The notes: generated from the sequence alone by a model not told the origin. Shown: positions 45,345 to 58,289, numbered from the stretch's first letter. The stretch is 64,000 nucleotides of DNA from Apostichopus japonicus (GCF_037975245.1 NC_092563.1:16773094-16837093); one strand, 5' to 3'. Program-made: numbers and translations.

Positions 45345-45725
45345 TTGATCAACGAGGTAAATGAATCTGGAGAAACTATCACACAGTAAATACGAGCGTA
45401 CCATGTATGGAGGGTCATGTGATGTGTTCCAGGGTGGTACTAATATACTACTCTCCCTATTACGCATGATGATTTCACCCAACTAGTATGTAAATGTGTT
45501 TGCGTGCTTAGAGCAGCAGACGACACCCGTTACCTAGCAATAACCGTGCTTGTAGCCTAAGTGATAGCTATATTTCCGTCGAGCAGCATTAGGCTCTGTT
45601 CCATGGCACTACGACGTTGTCACAGAGTGTTAGCACCAATCAAAATAGATCTCAGAAAAGATTTAGGGTTTCAGCCAATCGCAGGCATTTCCTGGATAAA
45701 CAACATGTCTGCGCCCTTGTGTAAA
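45345..45725 (+). repeat. Inverted arm, left (pairs with 58660-59192)
   Basis: Three blocks recur in inverted orientation at the right arm: CGAGGTAAATGAATCTGGA (about 45351); the segment from CGTACCATGTATGGAGGG to GGTGGTACTA (about 45396-45443); and GTTAGCACCAATCAAAATAG with GGTTTCAGCCAATCGC and ATGTCTGCGCCC (about 45629-45718). Between blocks the sequences differ. These may be two copies of one element in opposite orientation, or arms of a ~13.8-kb inverted structure. Confidence 0.7.
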
Positions 45726-46143
45726 CTTATGCCGATCCCGGTTTCAGTAGTGTACATGGAATTACGTACTAATAGCCAAGGCCTATACTAGTTACAGTCA
45801 CTTTATTACGCTGAACAACCAAAGTGAAGGCTTCAGTTCCTATTTTTGATATGAACGCAATGCATGTGTGCCCGGTGACTGTGCTAAGGACTAGCAGGTA
45901 AAAGTGGTCGGATTTTCACAAAATAACGTTATTGCGTTACTTGACAAATTGACAATTCGTCCATATGAGTCAGTTACACACTGAGACGTGAGACTGGAGT
46001 AGGCTAGGCCCTAATAATTAAATAGGCAAAGGCCTAACGTTTACAGCTCGTATGGCACCAGTACCTATTTATCTGAAAACCAAACTCATGATGAGGGACG
46101 TGTTGAAGATTCATGTGGATCTTCCAGGCAGGTAGGTCTAGGC

Positions 46144-46634
46144 CAGGGTTGTCCAACCTTTTGCAGAGGAGGGCCACATGGAATGATTATGATGAAGGAG
46201 GGGGCCGCATGAACCCTAGCCTACGCTCGATTTTTTGCCCGAAGCCCAAGGCAACAAAATGTGAGCACTGCGAGCAGAGCGCACTGATTATACAGTTGTT
46301 ATTCTGCCGATTCGAAGTAAGCTTTCACATTCATATGGTACGGATTCTAAAGTCAGGCCCTAATGGTACTGATTTATTTTCCGTCCTGATAAAACGGATG
46401 AATAAAGTTCAGCCGCCCGCCCCTCCCCCTCCTCTACTGAGAGAGTGTCACAAAAACTGACCTGTATGCAGTTTTTTGGACGCAGAAGGTTCGGATGATG
46501 ATTATATAGCATTCAAATTGTTATCAATATATCTGCTCACTAAAATTTCGCACCGTAGATAATCTCTGGCGGGCCGGACGCAGCCTTGAGGCCGGTCGGA
46601 CTGTGGCCCGCGGGCTGTAGGTTGGGCAACCCTG
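46144..46634. mobile_element. hAT non-autonomous element, 491 bp
   Basis: Ends CAGGGTTGTCCAACC and, reverse complemented, CAGGGTTGCCCAACC (14 of 15). Perfect 8-bp target duplication GTCTAGGC at 46136-46143 and 46635-46642. GC-rich subterminal parts include GGGCCACATG and GGGCCGGACGCAG. Ends, duplication and subterminal words are those of Charlie-like hAT elements. It has no transposase. Confidence 0.9.
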
Positions 46635-46642
46635 GTCTAGGC

Positions 46643-48529
46643 TATATAATGTTTCTTCTCCAGTCCTACATTTGTTCAAACAAGAAGATATTATTCCTAC
46701 TTCCCCATGATATTTCAGAAATATGATAGATTTGAAGACAAACAAAGGTCTGATTGAGATATTGAAATGCAATGGTCTCCAACTGTGTAAACTCATTGAA
46801 CTTCAATAGGCCTGTACATGTTATGATATTCGTTGTAAATTGATTGTGCCATCAATAACATTGTCTGCAAAAAAAAACATTTTTACAGGTTGCACAAGAT
46901 TATTCTTCCCCTGATGAAGTCTTCTCAAAATAGGTGGGCTGTGTGGAATGCAATGTATTTTCCATATAGTGGAGACTTACTCCACATCCATAACTTACTC
47001 CACATTCATCATATTCATACATTCATCTGCTGATGGTTCTCCAAAGTTTCATTCCCTACAGTATGTGTGGCAATTGTATTGAGGTATGATTTGTTCTTTG
47101 ACATTCAACTCCAAAATTGGACTTCAGTTTTAAAGTTCCAGGTGCTAGAAACATAGACCAAATTGATTTTTTTTCTTTTTGGAACTTGTTAGGCCATTAT
47201 ATAATCTGTTCTGGTGATGCAGAATTCATTCAGCAGATGGTTCAATTCCATCAACAGATATCATACAGCCATACAGTTTCCAAAAAGAAGGTCAAGTATT
47301 CGGCAACATCATGAGACTTGTAACAAAAGGAATTACAGGATTTTTCAATTGCAAAGCTCTCGTTGAATTTCCTCACATTGTCTACATAGGAATTTTCTTT
47401 GTGATACAGTAATCTAGCTTTCTAGTGTCAATCACTCTACATAGCAAATGCGAACAGTAGGGGTTATTTTAAAGTTATCATGACTTCATTATAGACCATC
47501 CACTGGTGTTCCAATGAAAGGCTCAAAATGAGTTGTTAGCTCGGCAGCTAACTTCAGATTAAACAACAACAAAAACTGTTTAAAGAAAATGTGTTTGGAT
47601 GTTGCCATCTCAGACTTTGGAACTACTGGGGAACAGATAACTATCATAGAGAAGAACAGCTTTCAGCAAACTGGTTATCCACCATAAGCCATGTGTATGG
47701 AAATGTCTGTAGTTAGTGGACCTGAAGTTTCCCACCGGGATGCTCTGTAGGCTAGTGTAGGCCCATATGTTTAAACAAAAGAAATTTTTATTACACACAT
47801 AGGCATACATTTCTCATCAGCGAAACAAATTGTTGAACTATGCAAATATTACAGCATGCTGGCATGGCTGAGCTAACATTGGATGATTTTGAGCACCTCT
47901 TGTAAAGCCAATGTGTTCATAAGCACCATTAGATGACTGGAAAAAAACCAGATATTTTCACTTGTATGTAATCCATTTGTGCTTAACTTTGCACCTAACC
48001 ACCCCAGATAAAGTTATCATGAACAATGTTCATCTTGTATAGTGTTCTCCATAAATTCTCCCTTCGTATTTGCTATTCTGTGTTCCCCAGTTTTCCATTA
48101 AGGACATGCATTAGTCACTGAATCACATATATTATCTGTCTAGTTTTTGTCCATTTTAGGGCACTGTACCACCCCAGAAGTGTTTAATACTGAAACTGGT
48201 AAATGGAAAGTGGTGGACACAGCATACATAAGCCTATGGAGAATTGGGGACAGCATAATGAACACATAAATTGGTGTCACTGTTCCTGTGGCTATGTAAA
48301 GGTCTCTTGTAATTTCTTTATATTCTTGCAAGGAAAAAGTTAATGAGTAAAATGTTTTGTGCAGTATAGAGGCCCGGTAAAGAAAGTAGATATGCATTGA
48401 GAGTGTTTCAAGTAAATCACTAATTCCAGGTGGGGTTCCTCTTAAAGGTGTACTTTATTGGCTAACTATGCTAGATATTCAAATATGGTCACCTTTGGTC
48501 AATATTCTTAAACTTTTTTTGATTACAAA
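46643..48529. other. No recognised gene
   Basis: AT-rich sequence; the frames of 65-85 residues at 47117 (+), 47610 (-) and 48140 (-) match no family I know. Confidence 0.4.
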
Positions 48530-48688
48530 CTTTGAGGAAAATTCCTAACTGGGACATTTAGTCATCTTGTGTGTTCCTTAAAATTTCTGAGAACAGTTTG
48601 TATAGTAAAGACCTCCAGGAAAGTACTTTTGAAAACTTCTAGCAGTTATAGCATGCTAGAATTTGGGGCCTATACTGACTACCTTTAA
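48530..48688 (+). repeat. Dispersed repeat, family B (occupied MITE site)
   Basis: Matches 22530-22705 on the same strand and resumes after the MITE as GCCAAAAGTTCG. Compared with the 22.7-kb copy, it is split at CCTTTAAA by the element at 48689-49304. Confidence 0.75.
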
Positions 48689-49304
48689 AGCAGCATTTTG
48701 CGTTGGGTCGCTTTTTTCCACTTTTTTAACATGTGCATCGATTTTTTTACATGTATCAATCATAAAACAGCTGTCTAAGATACCATCCAAGTTTCACCCT
48801 GCCAAGAGCGTTAATTAGCGAGTAATTAACGATTTATGTCGATAAATGAGAAGAGTGTCCTCGACAAATTTCACAGTTAAAATTAATCGCATACAATTCC
48901 GCCAAACCCACTAGTTTGAATTCAACCAATCAGAGATGCAGGTTTAGTTATGAGCCGTTGCTAAAAATAGATTCAAGACTTCGCGTTGGTTGTACCAGGG
49001 AGTTGTTATGCAACTCCCTGGTACAACTGCCATATAGACTGTACACAAATCAAGCGTGGTGTTATATTACGTATCTGTCAATGACGTTCGTAGTGTTTAA
49101 ATATTCATATTATGGGCGAGGTTTATTGGGTTCCCAACGGAAAATATCTTGGAGAACAACAAAGTTGAAAGTTGCAAATTTTTCGACTTTTATGCCACCA
49201 TTTGAAGTAAAATATAAATAGATTAGCTAGTTATGTATGTCGTTATGGCAAAGTGGAATGAGTGAGGTTGAGAAAAATCATAGAAAAGGACGCAAAATGC
49301 TGCT
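48689..49304. mobile_element. TTAA-flanked MITE (piggyBac-like ends)
   Basis: Perfect inverted ends AGCAGCATTTTGCGT / ACGCAAAATGCTGCT with TTAA on both sides (48685-48688 and 49305-49308). The paralogous family B copy at about 22697 has a single TTAA, i.e. the pre-insertion site. TTAA targeting is the hallmark of piggyBac. The 616-bp interior has no transposase; a 101-residue frame inside is unremarkable. Confidence 0.85.
48989..49027. other. Perfect 17-bp hairpin inside the MITE
   Basis: Arms GTTGTACCAGGGAGTTG and CAACTCCCTGGTACAAC are exactly complementary and separated by the five bases TTATG. As RNA it would make a stable stem-loop on either strand. Confidence 0.95.
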
Positions 49305-50204
49305 TTAAAGCCAAAAGTTCGACTAATCTCTGTTCCAAAATACCCCCAAAAGTATGAACAAGTATTGTTATTCTTTAGTGGCTGACACTGGGAACCACCA
49401 CCTGCCAGTAAGCACTTTGTAGTACTTTAGGGTGGAGGTTGAGGGGCTGGAGGTATCTGACTAAAACTGAGAGGTGTTGCCAATTAGAAGCATAAACACA
49501 GTATGTCTTCTGGGACACAATATTCTTGATAGGATTACAAGCAAATCACTTATAACAAAGAAGAAATGGAAAAATAGAGGCTTAACTTTAAACATGAAGG
49601 TAACCTATGGGTTTTCTCTCCTGACCAATGCAGTAAGTACAAGGCACCTTTCAGTATGTGAAATGATTGTGTTTATCCTATGGTTTTAATTTGTTCTATA
49701 CTTCTAGAAATAATTAAAAATTCATTGAATTCAATGCATCATACTCATGGTTTCATGGGCAATGACTTTGTTTAATACCCTGTAATACCCAGGACACCTT
49801 GAAGCAGGAGCCACGACAAAGCAAACACATGAGAAATGATCTGCAGAAAGTTATGAACAGTTGTTAATTTTGTTTTCTTAACTTCCTGAAATCTACGAAA
49901 TATATTGTATTGCTTCCTAACTATTCGTTTATTTTTCTACATTTTATTCATGAAGGCACCAATTCAATGCAAAGTGTGTTACTTGAGATGCCTCGACGAT
50001 GGAAACAGTTGCTGACAACATCTGAAGTACGGTGGTTTGGAGCACTCAATGTTTCTGTGGTCCAAGCATGTTGCAGCATTTGTTGAGTGAAATAGTGAAC
50101 CATGATAACTTACACCCATCCATTAAGAAAAGCGGAGGGGTGAGGTGGGGAGGGTGGGCGGGTCGAGAGTTCAGGTACACCAATCCATGGGCAACTTAAT
50201 GTAT
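49305..50204. other. No recognised gene
   Basis: Only short chance frames (for example 49474-49689). A G-rich stretch at 50138-50165 precedes the microsatellite. Confidence 0.4.
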
Positions 50205-50450
50205 AAATGCCTTTTATTATTATTATTCATCGTCATTCTTATTGTTGTTATTATTATTATTGTTGTTGTTTTTACTATTATTATTTTTATTATGATTATC
50301 GTCATTGTCATCCTCATCATTCTTATTGCTATTATTATTTTTGTTGTTGTTGTTACTATGATTACTATTGTTATCTTTATCATCATCATTCTTATTATTA
50401 TTTTGTTGTTACTATTATTATCGTCATTATCATCATTATTTCTGTTATAA
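50205..50450. repeat. Imperfect ATT/GTT/ATC trinucleotide tract
   Basis: About 240 bases of pyrimidine-biased ATT, GTT, ATC and CTT triplets. It gives an Ile/Val/Leu-rich frame and an Asn/Thr/Ile-rich frame on the other strand that mimic membrane proteins but are low-complexity artefacts. Confidence 0.9.
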
Positions 50451-50764
50451 GTCTTCGGAGGGGGTGGAGTGGTATAGGTAACTGGGATTGTAATGACTTT
50501 TACAGTACATTTCAATCAAGTTTATTTCAAGCTCCTTATCACATCTTTTCTCTTACCCTATATATTCATATTTTGTGTACCTCGTGTATTTTTACATTTA
50601 TACTATATTTTTGGTTTGAAATAAAAAGAATAAAATAGAAAAGTCTGAGTCATTGTATTTCAGTTGCTGTAGTTCTCTGGGGCATTATATCCAGAAAGAG
50701 GCCTCTTTTGATTCCTTGCCAAAGACTGAAGAAATCAATGCGATGGTGATTGTGTGGGTTAGTG

Positions 50765-50800
50765 CATGTGCGCGCGTGCGTGGGTGTGTGTGTGTGTGTA
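50765..50800. repeat. GT/CG alternating microsatellite
   Basis: Alternating GCGCGTGCGTGGGTGTGTGT stretch; a potential Z-DNA-forming tract. Confidence 0.8.
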
Positions 50801-50814
50801 TGAGACACTTTCTT

Positions 50815-51560
50815 GTAAACACGATATCTCAACAACTGAAGCTTGTATGTAACTCATACTCTTCATATGGGTAACCCATATTAGGAAAAAGACTACTATT
50901 GGTTTTGGTGGAGGTCAAAGGTCATTTGAGGTCACCAGAGGTCAAACTAAAAAACCTCTTAAACTGCTTGTTAACACAATATCTTGTAGGAAGGGGTAAC
51001 TTGGAAGGATTGCATACTTAGTATGTAGATGGCCCATATTGTGTAGGAGATCCCTATTATATTGGACGCGGGTCAACAGTCATGTGAGGTCAGCAGATCT
51101 GAGGTGAAAGTCTGAAAATCTTGTGAGAAATTACTCTAAAAGTGAAATTGCGTTAATGTACAAACAAAGCACGTAGATTGCCTTTGGTGAGAACAAAATC
51201 GCTGTGGAATTTCATGCGTGTCAAATTTCCTTTGAGGTCAAGAGAAGCAGTTTTCAGAAAACCCAATCTACGGTACCCAACATCGACCATACTGTCATCA
51301 CATACATGTTTCTGCATTACGATCATGATGCACAAGCTTATATCATTTCGTCGTCCGGATCAGGCATCCGTACAAAACTGTCGCAACGAAACCGGTGTAC
51401 GAGCTGCATTTCGCGTAAGTTGCTGAGTTCCTGTAGGTTCTCTCTGGCCAGTATCTTTGTAGTAAGCAATAAGATTTTGATATGTACTTGGTATGTCGAT
51501 GATCCATATCAATTGAATAACCCTATTGTTTTGGTGAAGGTCAATACAGCCCAAACTGTG
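50815..51560. repeat. Degenerate internally repeated element
   Basis: Units share ACACGATATCTCAACAACTG / ACACAATATCTTGTAGGA, TACTTAGTATGTAGAT, CCCTATT.T.TTGG and GAGGTCA words at roughly 120-130 base steps. This resembles the common invertebrate repeat in which GGTGGAGGTCAAAGGTCATT blocks are iterated. Non-coding. Confidence 0.5.
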
Positions 51561-51599
51561 AATAACCTACAAACATGGTATATCCAAATCTCTAGTTGA

Positions 51600-53152
51600 A
51601 ATCAAAGCCCTAACAAAATTTCTCCTATGGGCCCGGCAAGTAATCACTAAATCTTTGACTTTCTGGTTTCTTATTTGTTCATTATTAGGCTGCTCATTGC
51701 CCTTTTGTAAATGATGTTCTTATGCTTTAAGAAAAGTGAATAATAAAAAAAAATACCACAGCAGCACGGCTAATAAATGAGCAGTGATGTAAGATGTTTG
51801 AATAGCTAACCACCGGACCAAAGTTCAGCAGGCTGATTCGAAATATACCAATAACAGATGAGAACAATTTGCGGAAGGAAGGAGTGCTTCTAAACAAACC
51901 TTCACATGATCAGCTATACGTACACAATAATGCACGTTTTGTAGCATATATAGTCCAATACACCTGTTTTCTCAAAGGTATTCCGTAAGAGTGGGGGGGG
52001 GGTCTTTAAAGAGGGTGGGGTCCGATCGATCTTCTAATTGTATGGCTTAGTGGGTCACTAGTTCCCAAACATATTCGAGACGGATGCTCATACCATTTCT
52101 GGTTTAGAAGGTTAAAGGTTAAAGTGCTAAACTGGCCATATTTTCAAACTGAGGCTAAAAATCGAAAGAAACTTGCAGAACTAATAGTTTCTATGGAAAA
52201 CTTCCCCACCTTCCAAACGAGTGTGATAACGTCACAGAATCACAGGAGAATGGCATGTCCAAAATATTAAAGTCTTAAGAAAGTCAAAATCTTGGTTGGA
52301 ACTAAAATTTACATGTGCGGCATTCAGTGGAAAGGATTTCGACTTCGAAAAGAATTTTCGAAACAATTATGGCGTTAACCCACACCCTATAGGTTTACCA
52401 TTAGGATGAGCCTGATTAATTATGGTGTCTAAATGAATTAGGTCTATAGGAAGCTGAACCTCCGAATGCATATTATGGCAGACCGATGCTTTCACGTGAT
52501 ATCCATGTATAAGCTCATTGGAAGTTGCTTTCCATCTGAGGGCGCTTCATAAGAATACTTTCTAAGGCAAACCCCACAGCACTGGAAAGATCTGTGAACT
52601 TGAAACTTATAATTACCTTGAAAGCTAATTGGAAAGGTACGTTTTGTCAATTAAATCCCGATTTTCCCGTCTTTTAACTCCAAGCGGATGTGACGTAGTC
52701 GTGTACGTCAATAAGTCGGAAATGCAACATTCAATGGCATGATAATTTGTGGCGTATATACAGCATGACATTTTCTCTTACTTCTTAAGTTTCACATCTT
52801 TTCTTATACTTGAATAAAAGGCGGCATGTTAAAAAAGACATACAAAAATTTAAAAAATATAATAAAAAAATTACCAGAGGTCGGAGGCAATCGATATGAC
52901 ATTGCAAAACGAGCTTTGTCTTTATTATTTAAATATAAAATTTCAAGCCAGTCGGGCAAAGTTTACATTGGCGCAAAATACCGCTCCACAATATAACGTC
53001 ATAAAAATCGATAAAAATACTGTTTGTGATAGAATTGGACTCGCTGGGTCCACTGATGCAATGATCAGGACGATCAAATGCATTATTGTAGGGATTGAGA
53101 GGAGAATGAAAGGGTATATAATTATGATATCATTCCGAGTCTATACAGCTAG
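51600..53152. other. No recognised gene
   Basis: AT-rich sequence with a 10-G run at 51993-52002. The 115-residue frame at 52896-53243 runs into the transposon at 53161 and matches no family. Confidence 0.4.
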
Positions 53153-53160
53153 GGGAGGCC

Positions 53161-53824
53161 AGTGGCGTAGCCAGAGGGAGCCAGGTTTTTTTTCTTCTTC
53201 AAATTTGCTTTGTGCACAGTCTTGCCCCCCCCCCCCCAAATGAGATCCAGTGATGTATTCAAAATTATACTTTTTTTAACATTTCTTCGAGTTCTGATCA
53301 CAAGTATTCATACCTCAGGGCTCATGTTCATACTTCATGTAAGGTCAGAACTTGGTAATCAAACCGAAATATTATACATTTTGGGCCTTCATCATACCCA
53401 CATACGGAGACCGTTGATCAATATCGTCCTACAGAATAAGCGCCAATAATTTGGCCAGTTGTATAACCGTTACAAACTAACGCTAGCAACCCATGTTTAT
53501 TTTCAGCAACCAATGATGCCACTTGTGGAGAATAGGCCTAGTGAAACTTGTTTCTGTGGGAATCTGGGCATGTTGTGAATTAGAGAAGCAAATTTATTCA
53601 CTGTATCCTTTTCATATTGTGCGGAATTATGCAGAAACCAAGACGACTGTCAAAGCTATAGAGGTAAATTAAGTGAAAGTGTGTCATGTTCCACTGAACC
53701 ATTAGATGTGTATTTGTGCAGACGAGGTGCCCGTTAATACATATATTTCTTGGTAATTCCTACCATCAACCCCTCTTAAGAAAAATCTTGCCCCCTAACA
53801 ATTGAATGTTGGCTACGCCACAGT
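53161..53824. mobile_element. Non-autonomous DNA transposon, 664 bp, 8-bp duplication
   Basis: Left end AGTGGCGTAGCCAGAGGG; right end, reverse complemented, ACTGTGGCGTAGCCAAC. The octamer GGGAGGCC occurs at 53153-53160 and 53825-53832. It has a 13-C run at 53225-53237 and no coding capacity. Ends and duplication size fit hAT-like elements, as in the copies at 25021 and 25746. Confidence 0.7.
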
Positions 53825-53832
53825 GGGAGGCC

Positions 53833-56800
53833 ACGTTGACTTAGAACTTATGTTGTTGGTACAAGACCACAGATGGGACTCACTATTGTTTACAGTCTTG
53901 CCCGATTTAAAATGTCCCGTGATTAAAATGGCATGCAAATGTGGCCAAGGAACAAATAAATATTAGTAGAGGGCGCTCTTGTTAGCTTACATTTAGAGCT
54001 AATTTATGTTCTACTTACATTCAAAGCCGTGTATACCTTTTTGTTTACATTAATGTAAGATAAATAACCTGTCATATTTCAAAGCTATAAGCCTTAAAGT
54101 GTTGAGATTCTTCATCCTATCAGACCAACCTATGAGAGGTTATTGATCCCCCCCCCCACTCCCCTTGGCAGTAGTATACTGCATGATGTTGGTGCGAAGA
54201 AGAGTTTTGCCTGACCATTGCCTTTTCCAAACTTAAATGATCGGGCTGTTGTTAGCATTATAGGAGTGCTGTTGTAGGTGCAACTTTCCGAGTTTTCCCT
54301 ACGAAAACACTTGGGTATGGGGGAGGGGGCAAAGTGGAAATGTTATAAATAAATCAGCCTCCCTAGAGAGTCATGTTTTTTGTGGTAACATTAAACATGG
54401 ACCCTCACACTTGCAAAGTCATTCACATCCAGTGTGAGGGTATGACAGATAGGTGGGGGGGGGGGGCAGGTGAGACACACCCAAAATGTTCTGCTCAGTA
54501 TCCCCAGGGGAGACACACCCAAAATGTTCTGCTCAGTATGTGCTGTAGACATGCTGACGGAGTTAGTGTGAAGGCTGGTTGCATGTGAGATAGTTGTCAC
54601 AACATCAAATGATGTAGCATCACAGGCAATTGGGTTCATCTAATAATTTTAAATTATTTTATGCTAGAGAGCACCTTGACAAGATTTCAGTCCCTTCCGT
54701 AATAATAAAAATGTCAAGAATGTGGATTTTTATCCATCTGTCAATAATAGTTAATGAAATAAACAACCAAATACCATTATCAATTGAGACTTGAGTTTAT
54801 TGAAATCACCAAGTACAGTCCTCTTGTTGCAATGTCACCAGATTAAAGTATTGCCTTTATTCACCACAAATATGCTTTGATATCACTTGAATAACAAAAC
54901 AAATCACTGCTTTTTTCCAGCAACTAGATCGTAAGTAGAAATAAGCAAGCACAAAGCACACATACTAATTTACATATGAAACACAACCAGCTATGGTATT
55001 TCCAAGATACATTTGGCATAGCAAGGTACTGTCAACCAGAATGAAAACATTTCATGGTTCCTGCTGCTGCTCATTGATTAACAGGGAACACTCCAATTAT
55101 GTAATTATGAAGAAAGATCAATAATTGCCTTACAAAGCCACACCTCCTCATAAATACACACGTTATCAATTGTAACACACATCACCATGTGTAAGCTACC
55201 TATCAATAACACACTCACTTTTGATGGGACTGTGACTTATGGTTGTCTACTGTAGGTTTAACCCTGTGACCTCATTAATATTCATGATATGAGCACCAAA
55301 ATCAATATTTTTATCAACAAATTATGGACCACCCACCCACCCACCAAATATAGCATTGATCAATCATAGCCCTTGTTAAGTTATCGTGCATAAAAACTTA
55401 AGTGTCACACACATACACATATACACACACACACACCGACCTGATTACAAAGGTTCCTTTGCTTTCTGCAAGGAACCAAAACTACAAAATGCCGTACACA
55501 AAATGCACATAAATTTAAGTTAACTGTTGTTTTTGATCCAGGCACAATGCAACATGATATGTCTTGTTAATTAAACAAAGAGGTAATTTCATACTACCTT
55601 GACAGCAAGGAAATTTTAATTGACTGAAAAGACTGACTGAAACCACAGAATGCTTAACATACAATGGGTGGGTTCATTTACTGCAATGTTCAGAAAATAA
55701 CATAATATGAACCCTGCTGAAGGATAACTATTTCATGCCACAAAAAATACCTTTTCACAGTGAAAAGAACCTTTTTAGACTAAATAGATCTGTCAATAAA
55801 GGAACAGAACATATATCACCTGTGATTTGCAAAGGGCATATTTCTATAGCGTTTTAATGTTGAGAATTGTTATTTATTTTAACATTGCTTACTAATTATT
55901 AGTCACTAGTATAAAATTCTTCTTGATTAACTGTATGATTAGGTGGCAGAAATATGATAATTATGATAGTAACTTGAGAAAAAATTCCTACAAACCTTTT
56001 CTGCCACACCCCCTTTTTTTATCATCACTGAACAACCATTCTAATTGTTATTCTGCTTGCATACAGTGCTTTCTCAATTGACTTGAATTGTGATCAATCA
56101 TAGTTATTTGGATCATTTGCTTGATCCTATGAAGTTTTACAGTACCTAAATGAGTAAACATCTAAGAATGTCTGCAAAGGTAAAATACTAACTGTATCCA
56201 GGGACAGTATTTAACTTATCACAATATGAGGTTCAACTGCATTATACCATACTGCAGCTTTAAACAACTACATACACATAAACCTGCAAAACCAAGAAAT
56301 ATGCCTCCTCCCAACCCATTGCCTTTTCAGGTATGCACAGTATGCCTTCATTATTAGCAATCATGGCTGGTGAAAGACATAAAAATTGATAAAACTAGTA
56401 GAACATATAATTTTCAGTTATGTCCAGCCAAATCAGTCTCTATGTGATTACTGTCATTTCTTTCTGCTACTACTGCACTCATAAACCTTTCTCTATGAGG
56501 CTTCTTATGCCCTTCAGCATGTCTCTTGACATAAATAGAATGAAAAGATAAAAAGTTTCAACACAATATGCATGAAAATATGAGTGTGATGTCTTGTATT
56601 TTGTGTAGAATATTTGCCAGTTTTGCCCACTTTTGGCAAAAGTTTTGCAAACTGCCATAGTGAAATTATTGAATTTCTTCTCATTCAATGTCTGAAAATT
56701 TTGCCAACAGATGATTGAACGAACACCGGCTCAGTGACTAAACTGAGAGGATGAACATTTCTAGTTGCCAGAGGAATGCTTGTGGTTGCAATTGTGACAT

Positions 56801-56939
56801 TGCAGAGGAAATTGCATCCAACTTTCACAAAAATCCATCACAAAAAGAGTTTCCAGAGCACTTAAACAACCATAGATAAATGTAATACCACACTCAAGTT
56901 GTGAAATTTTAACCCTAAATTTATATAGCTTTTTTAATA
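53833..56939. other. No recognised gene
   Basis: Contains a 12-G run (54455-54466), a short direct repeat of GAGACACACCCAAAATGTTC with CTGCTCAGTAT at about 54473 and 54511, and a CA-rich stretch near 55405-55435. Confidence 0.4.
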
Positions 56940-57101
56940 CTACTGATAAGTTACCAAGTGCTGTAAACTGGTCATATATACCAAAAGATTGATTGATTTG
57001 CAAACCCTGAAACTGGCATGTTGTATGATATGCTGCAGATTTCCTGTAAACAAGGCTCTACTTGATTCATAAATAAGTACTCGACCACATCGTGTGTCAA
57101 C
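56940..57101 (-). CDS. Possible exon, unrecognised
   Basis: On the minus strand an acceptor TATTTCTTTCAG is followed by 53 open codons starting VDTRCGRVLIYESSRALFTG and ending at TAG 56942-56940. A second frame from the same acceptor is also open for about 40 codons. I recognise neither. It could be a terminal exon or chance. Confidence 0.2.
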   Translation of the reverse strand, partial: VDTRCGRVLIYESSRALFTGNLQHIIQHASFRVCKSINLLVYMTSLQHLVTYQ

Positions 57102-58289
57102 CTGAAAGAAATAGACATAATTTTCATAGAATTCCTAAATACAAACTGTAAATGATGACTCCTAGGCTGCTAGCACAGATACATGTATGGTGAACAAAAT
57201 TACCACCTTGATGGTTATCTATTACATGTTAACACAACTAGGAAGCTAATTGTATTTTGCCAATTTTGAGCTGTCTACATAAACTTAATAGTTCAATCTT
57301 TTGTCAAGCAATCCCACTTGCTCAAACACAAGACTGCACGGTTTAAAGTTGGTAAAGGATGGCTAAGCCAAAGGCTGTCATACAGTCCCAGTGCTATGAG
57401 GGGCTTTCACACCACCCATTCAGTAGTTACTTCAAAAAGGTACTATAGAAAGATGAATAACAGATGGATAACAGCTAGATAGATTGACAGAGTGAAGATT
57501 CTGAGTCACAATAGTTCAAGTGGCATAGCTTGTTCGAGCTAAAAGTAACATTCCAATATGGGGGAGTCTTTCGAAAATCCAGTTGCTCAGACTTACACCA
57601 GTATTTTACATACACTGTGCTTGATCTCCATTAACCAGGTGCCACTCCATTAAATATGGAATAACAACATTTTGCTCCAGAGTCTCCGTTCATACAATAC
57701 CATGATGGCAACTTCCATAGACCAGTCATGGAACCATGCAAAATATTTTGTGTGTCTTTGAGTGCAGCTTAACTTTCCTTTCCAATGTTTTTTGGTTGTG
57801 CTTCTATACTGCTAGTACTATCTTTTTTATCAGCATGTTAACGATCATTGACATCTTCTGCCAGGGTGTGTTGTCAGTAAACCATCTTTTGAAATTAAGG
57901 CCAGACTGTATAGTCATGCTTTTGAATGACATATCAAGTTCTCTTGGATCTCATGCTGATCACCTGTCACAATTTTATTAAAATAGCTCAACACCTTGTC
58001 CAAACAAGGATCTCAATCACTGCAGTTTACAAAGTCATTACAAACTGAGGGCTTCCAATTTCATCCACAAAAGTCCACGAAATACGTACAGTATAGCCTA
58101 GTGCTGAAGAACATGTGGAGTGAGTACTTGGTAATAATATTATATTTTTCAAAATTGCAGACAATACGCTGCACATTGTTATACAGTGTACAAAGGACAA
58201 ACAATGGGGCATTAGACATATTGTGAATAGCCTTTGGGAAAGCACGACACCCCTCCCCTTGGATCCACCAGTACAAAGCTAAGTATTGA
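57102..58289. other. No recognised gene
   Basis: Frames of 71-81 residues occur on both strands (57736-57981, 57996-58226, 58027-58276) without recognisable motifs. Confidence 0.4.

Noticed and set aside
50145-50638. Hydrophobic Ile/Val/Leu-rich frame of 101 residues and a Tyr/Cys-rich frame of 143 residues
   Set aside because: Translation of an imperfect trinucleotide tract; no start context, splice sites or homology.
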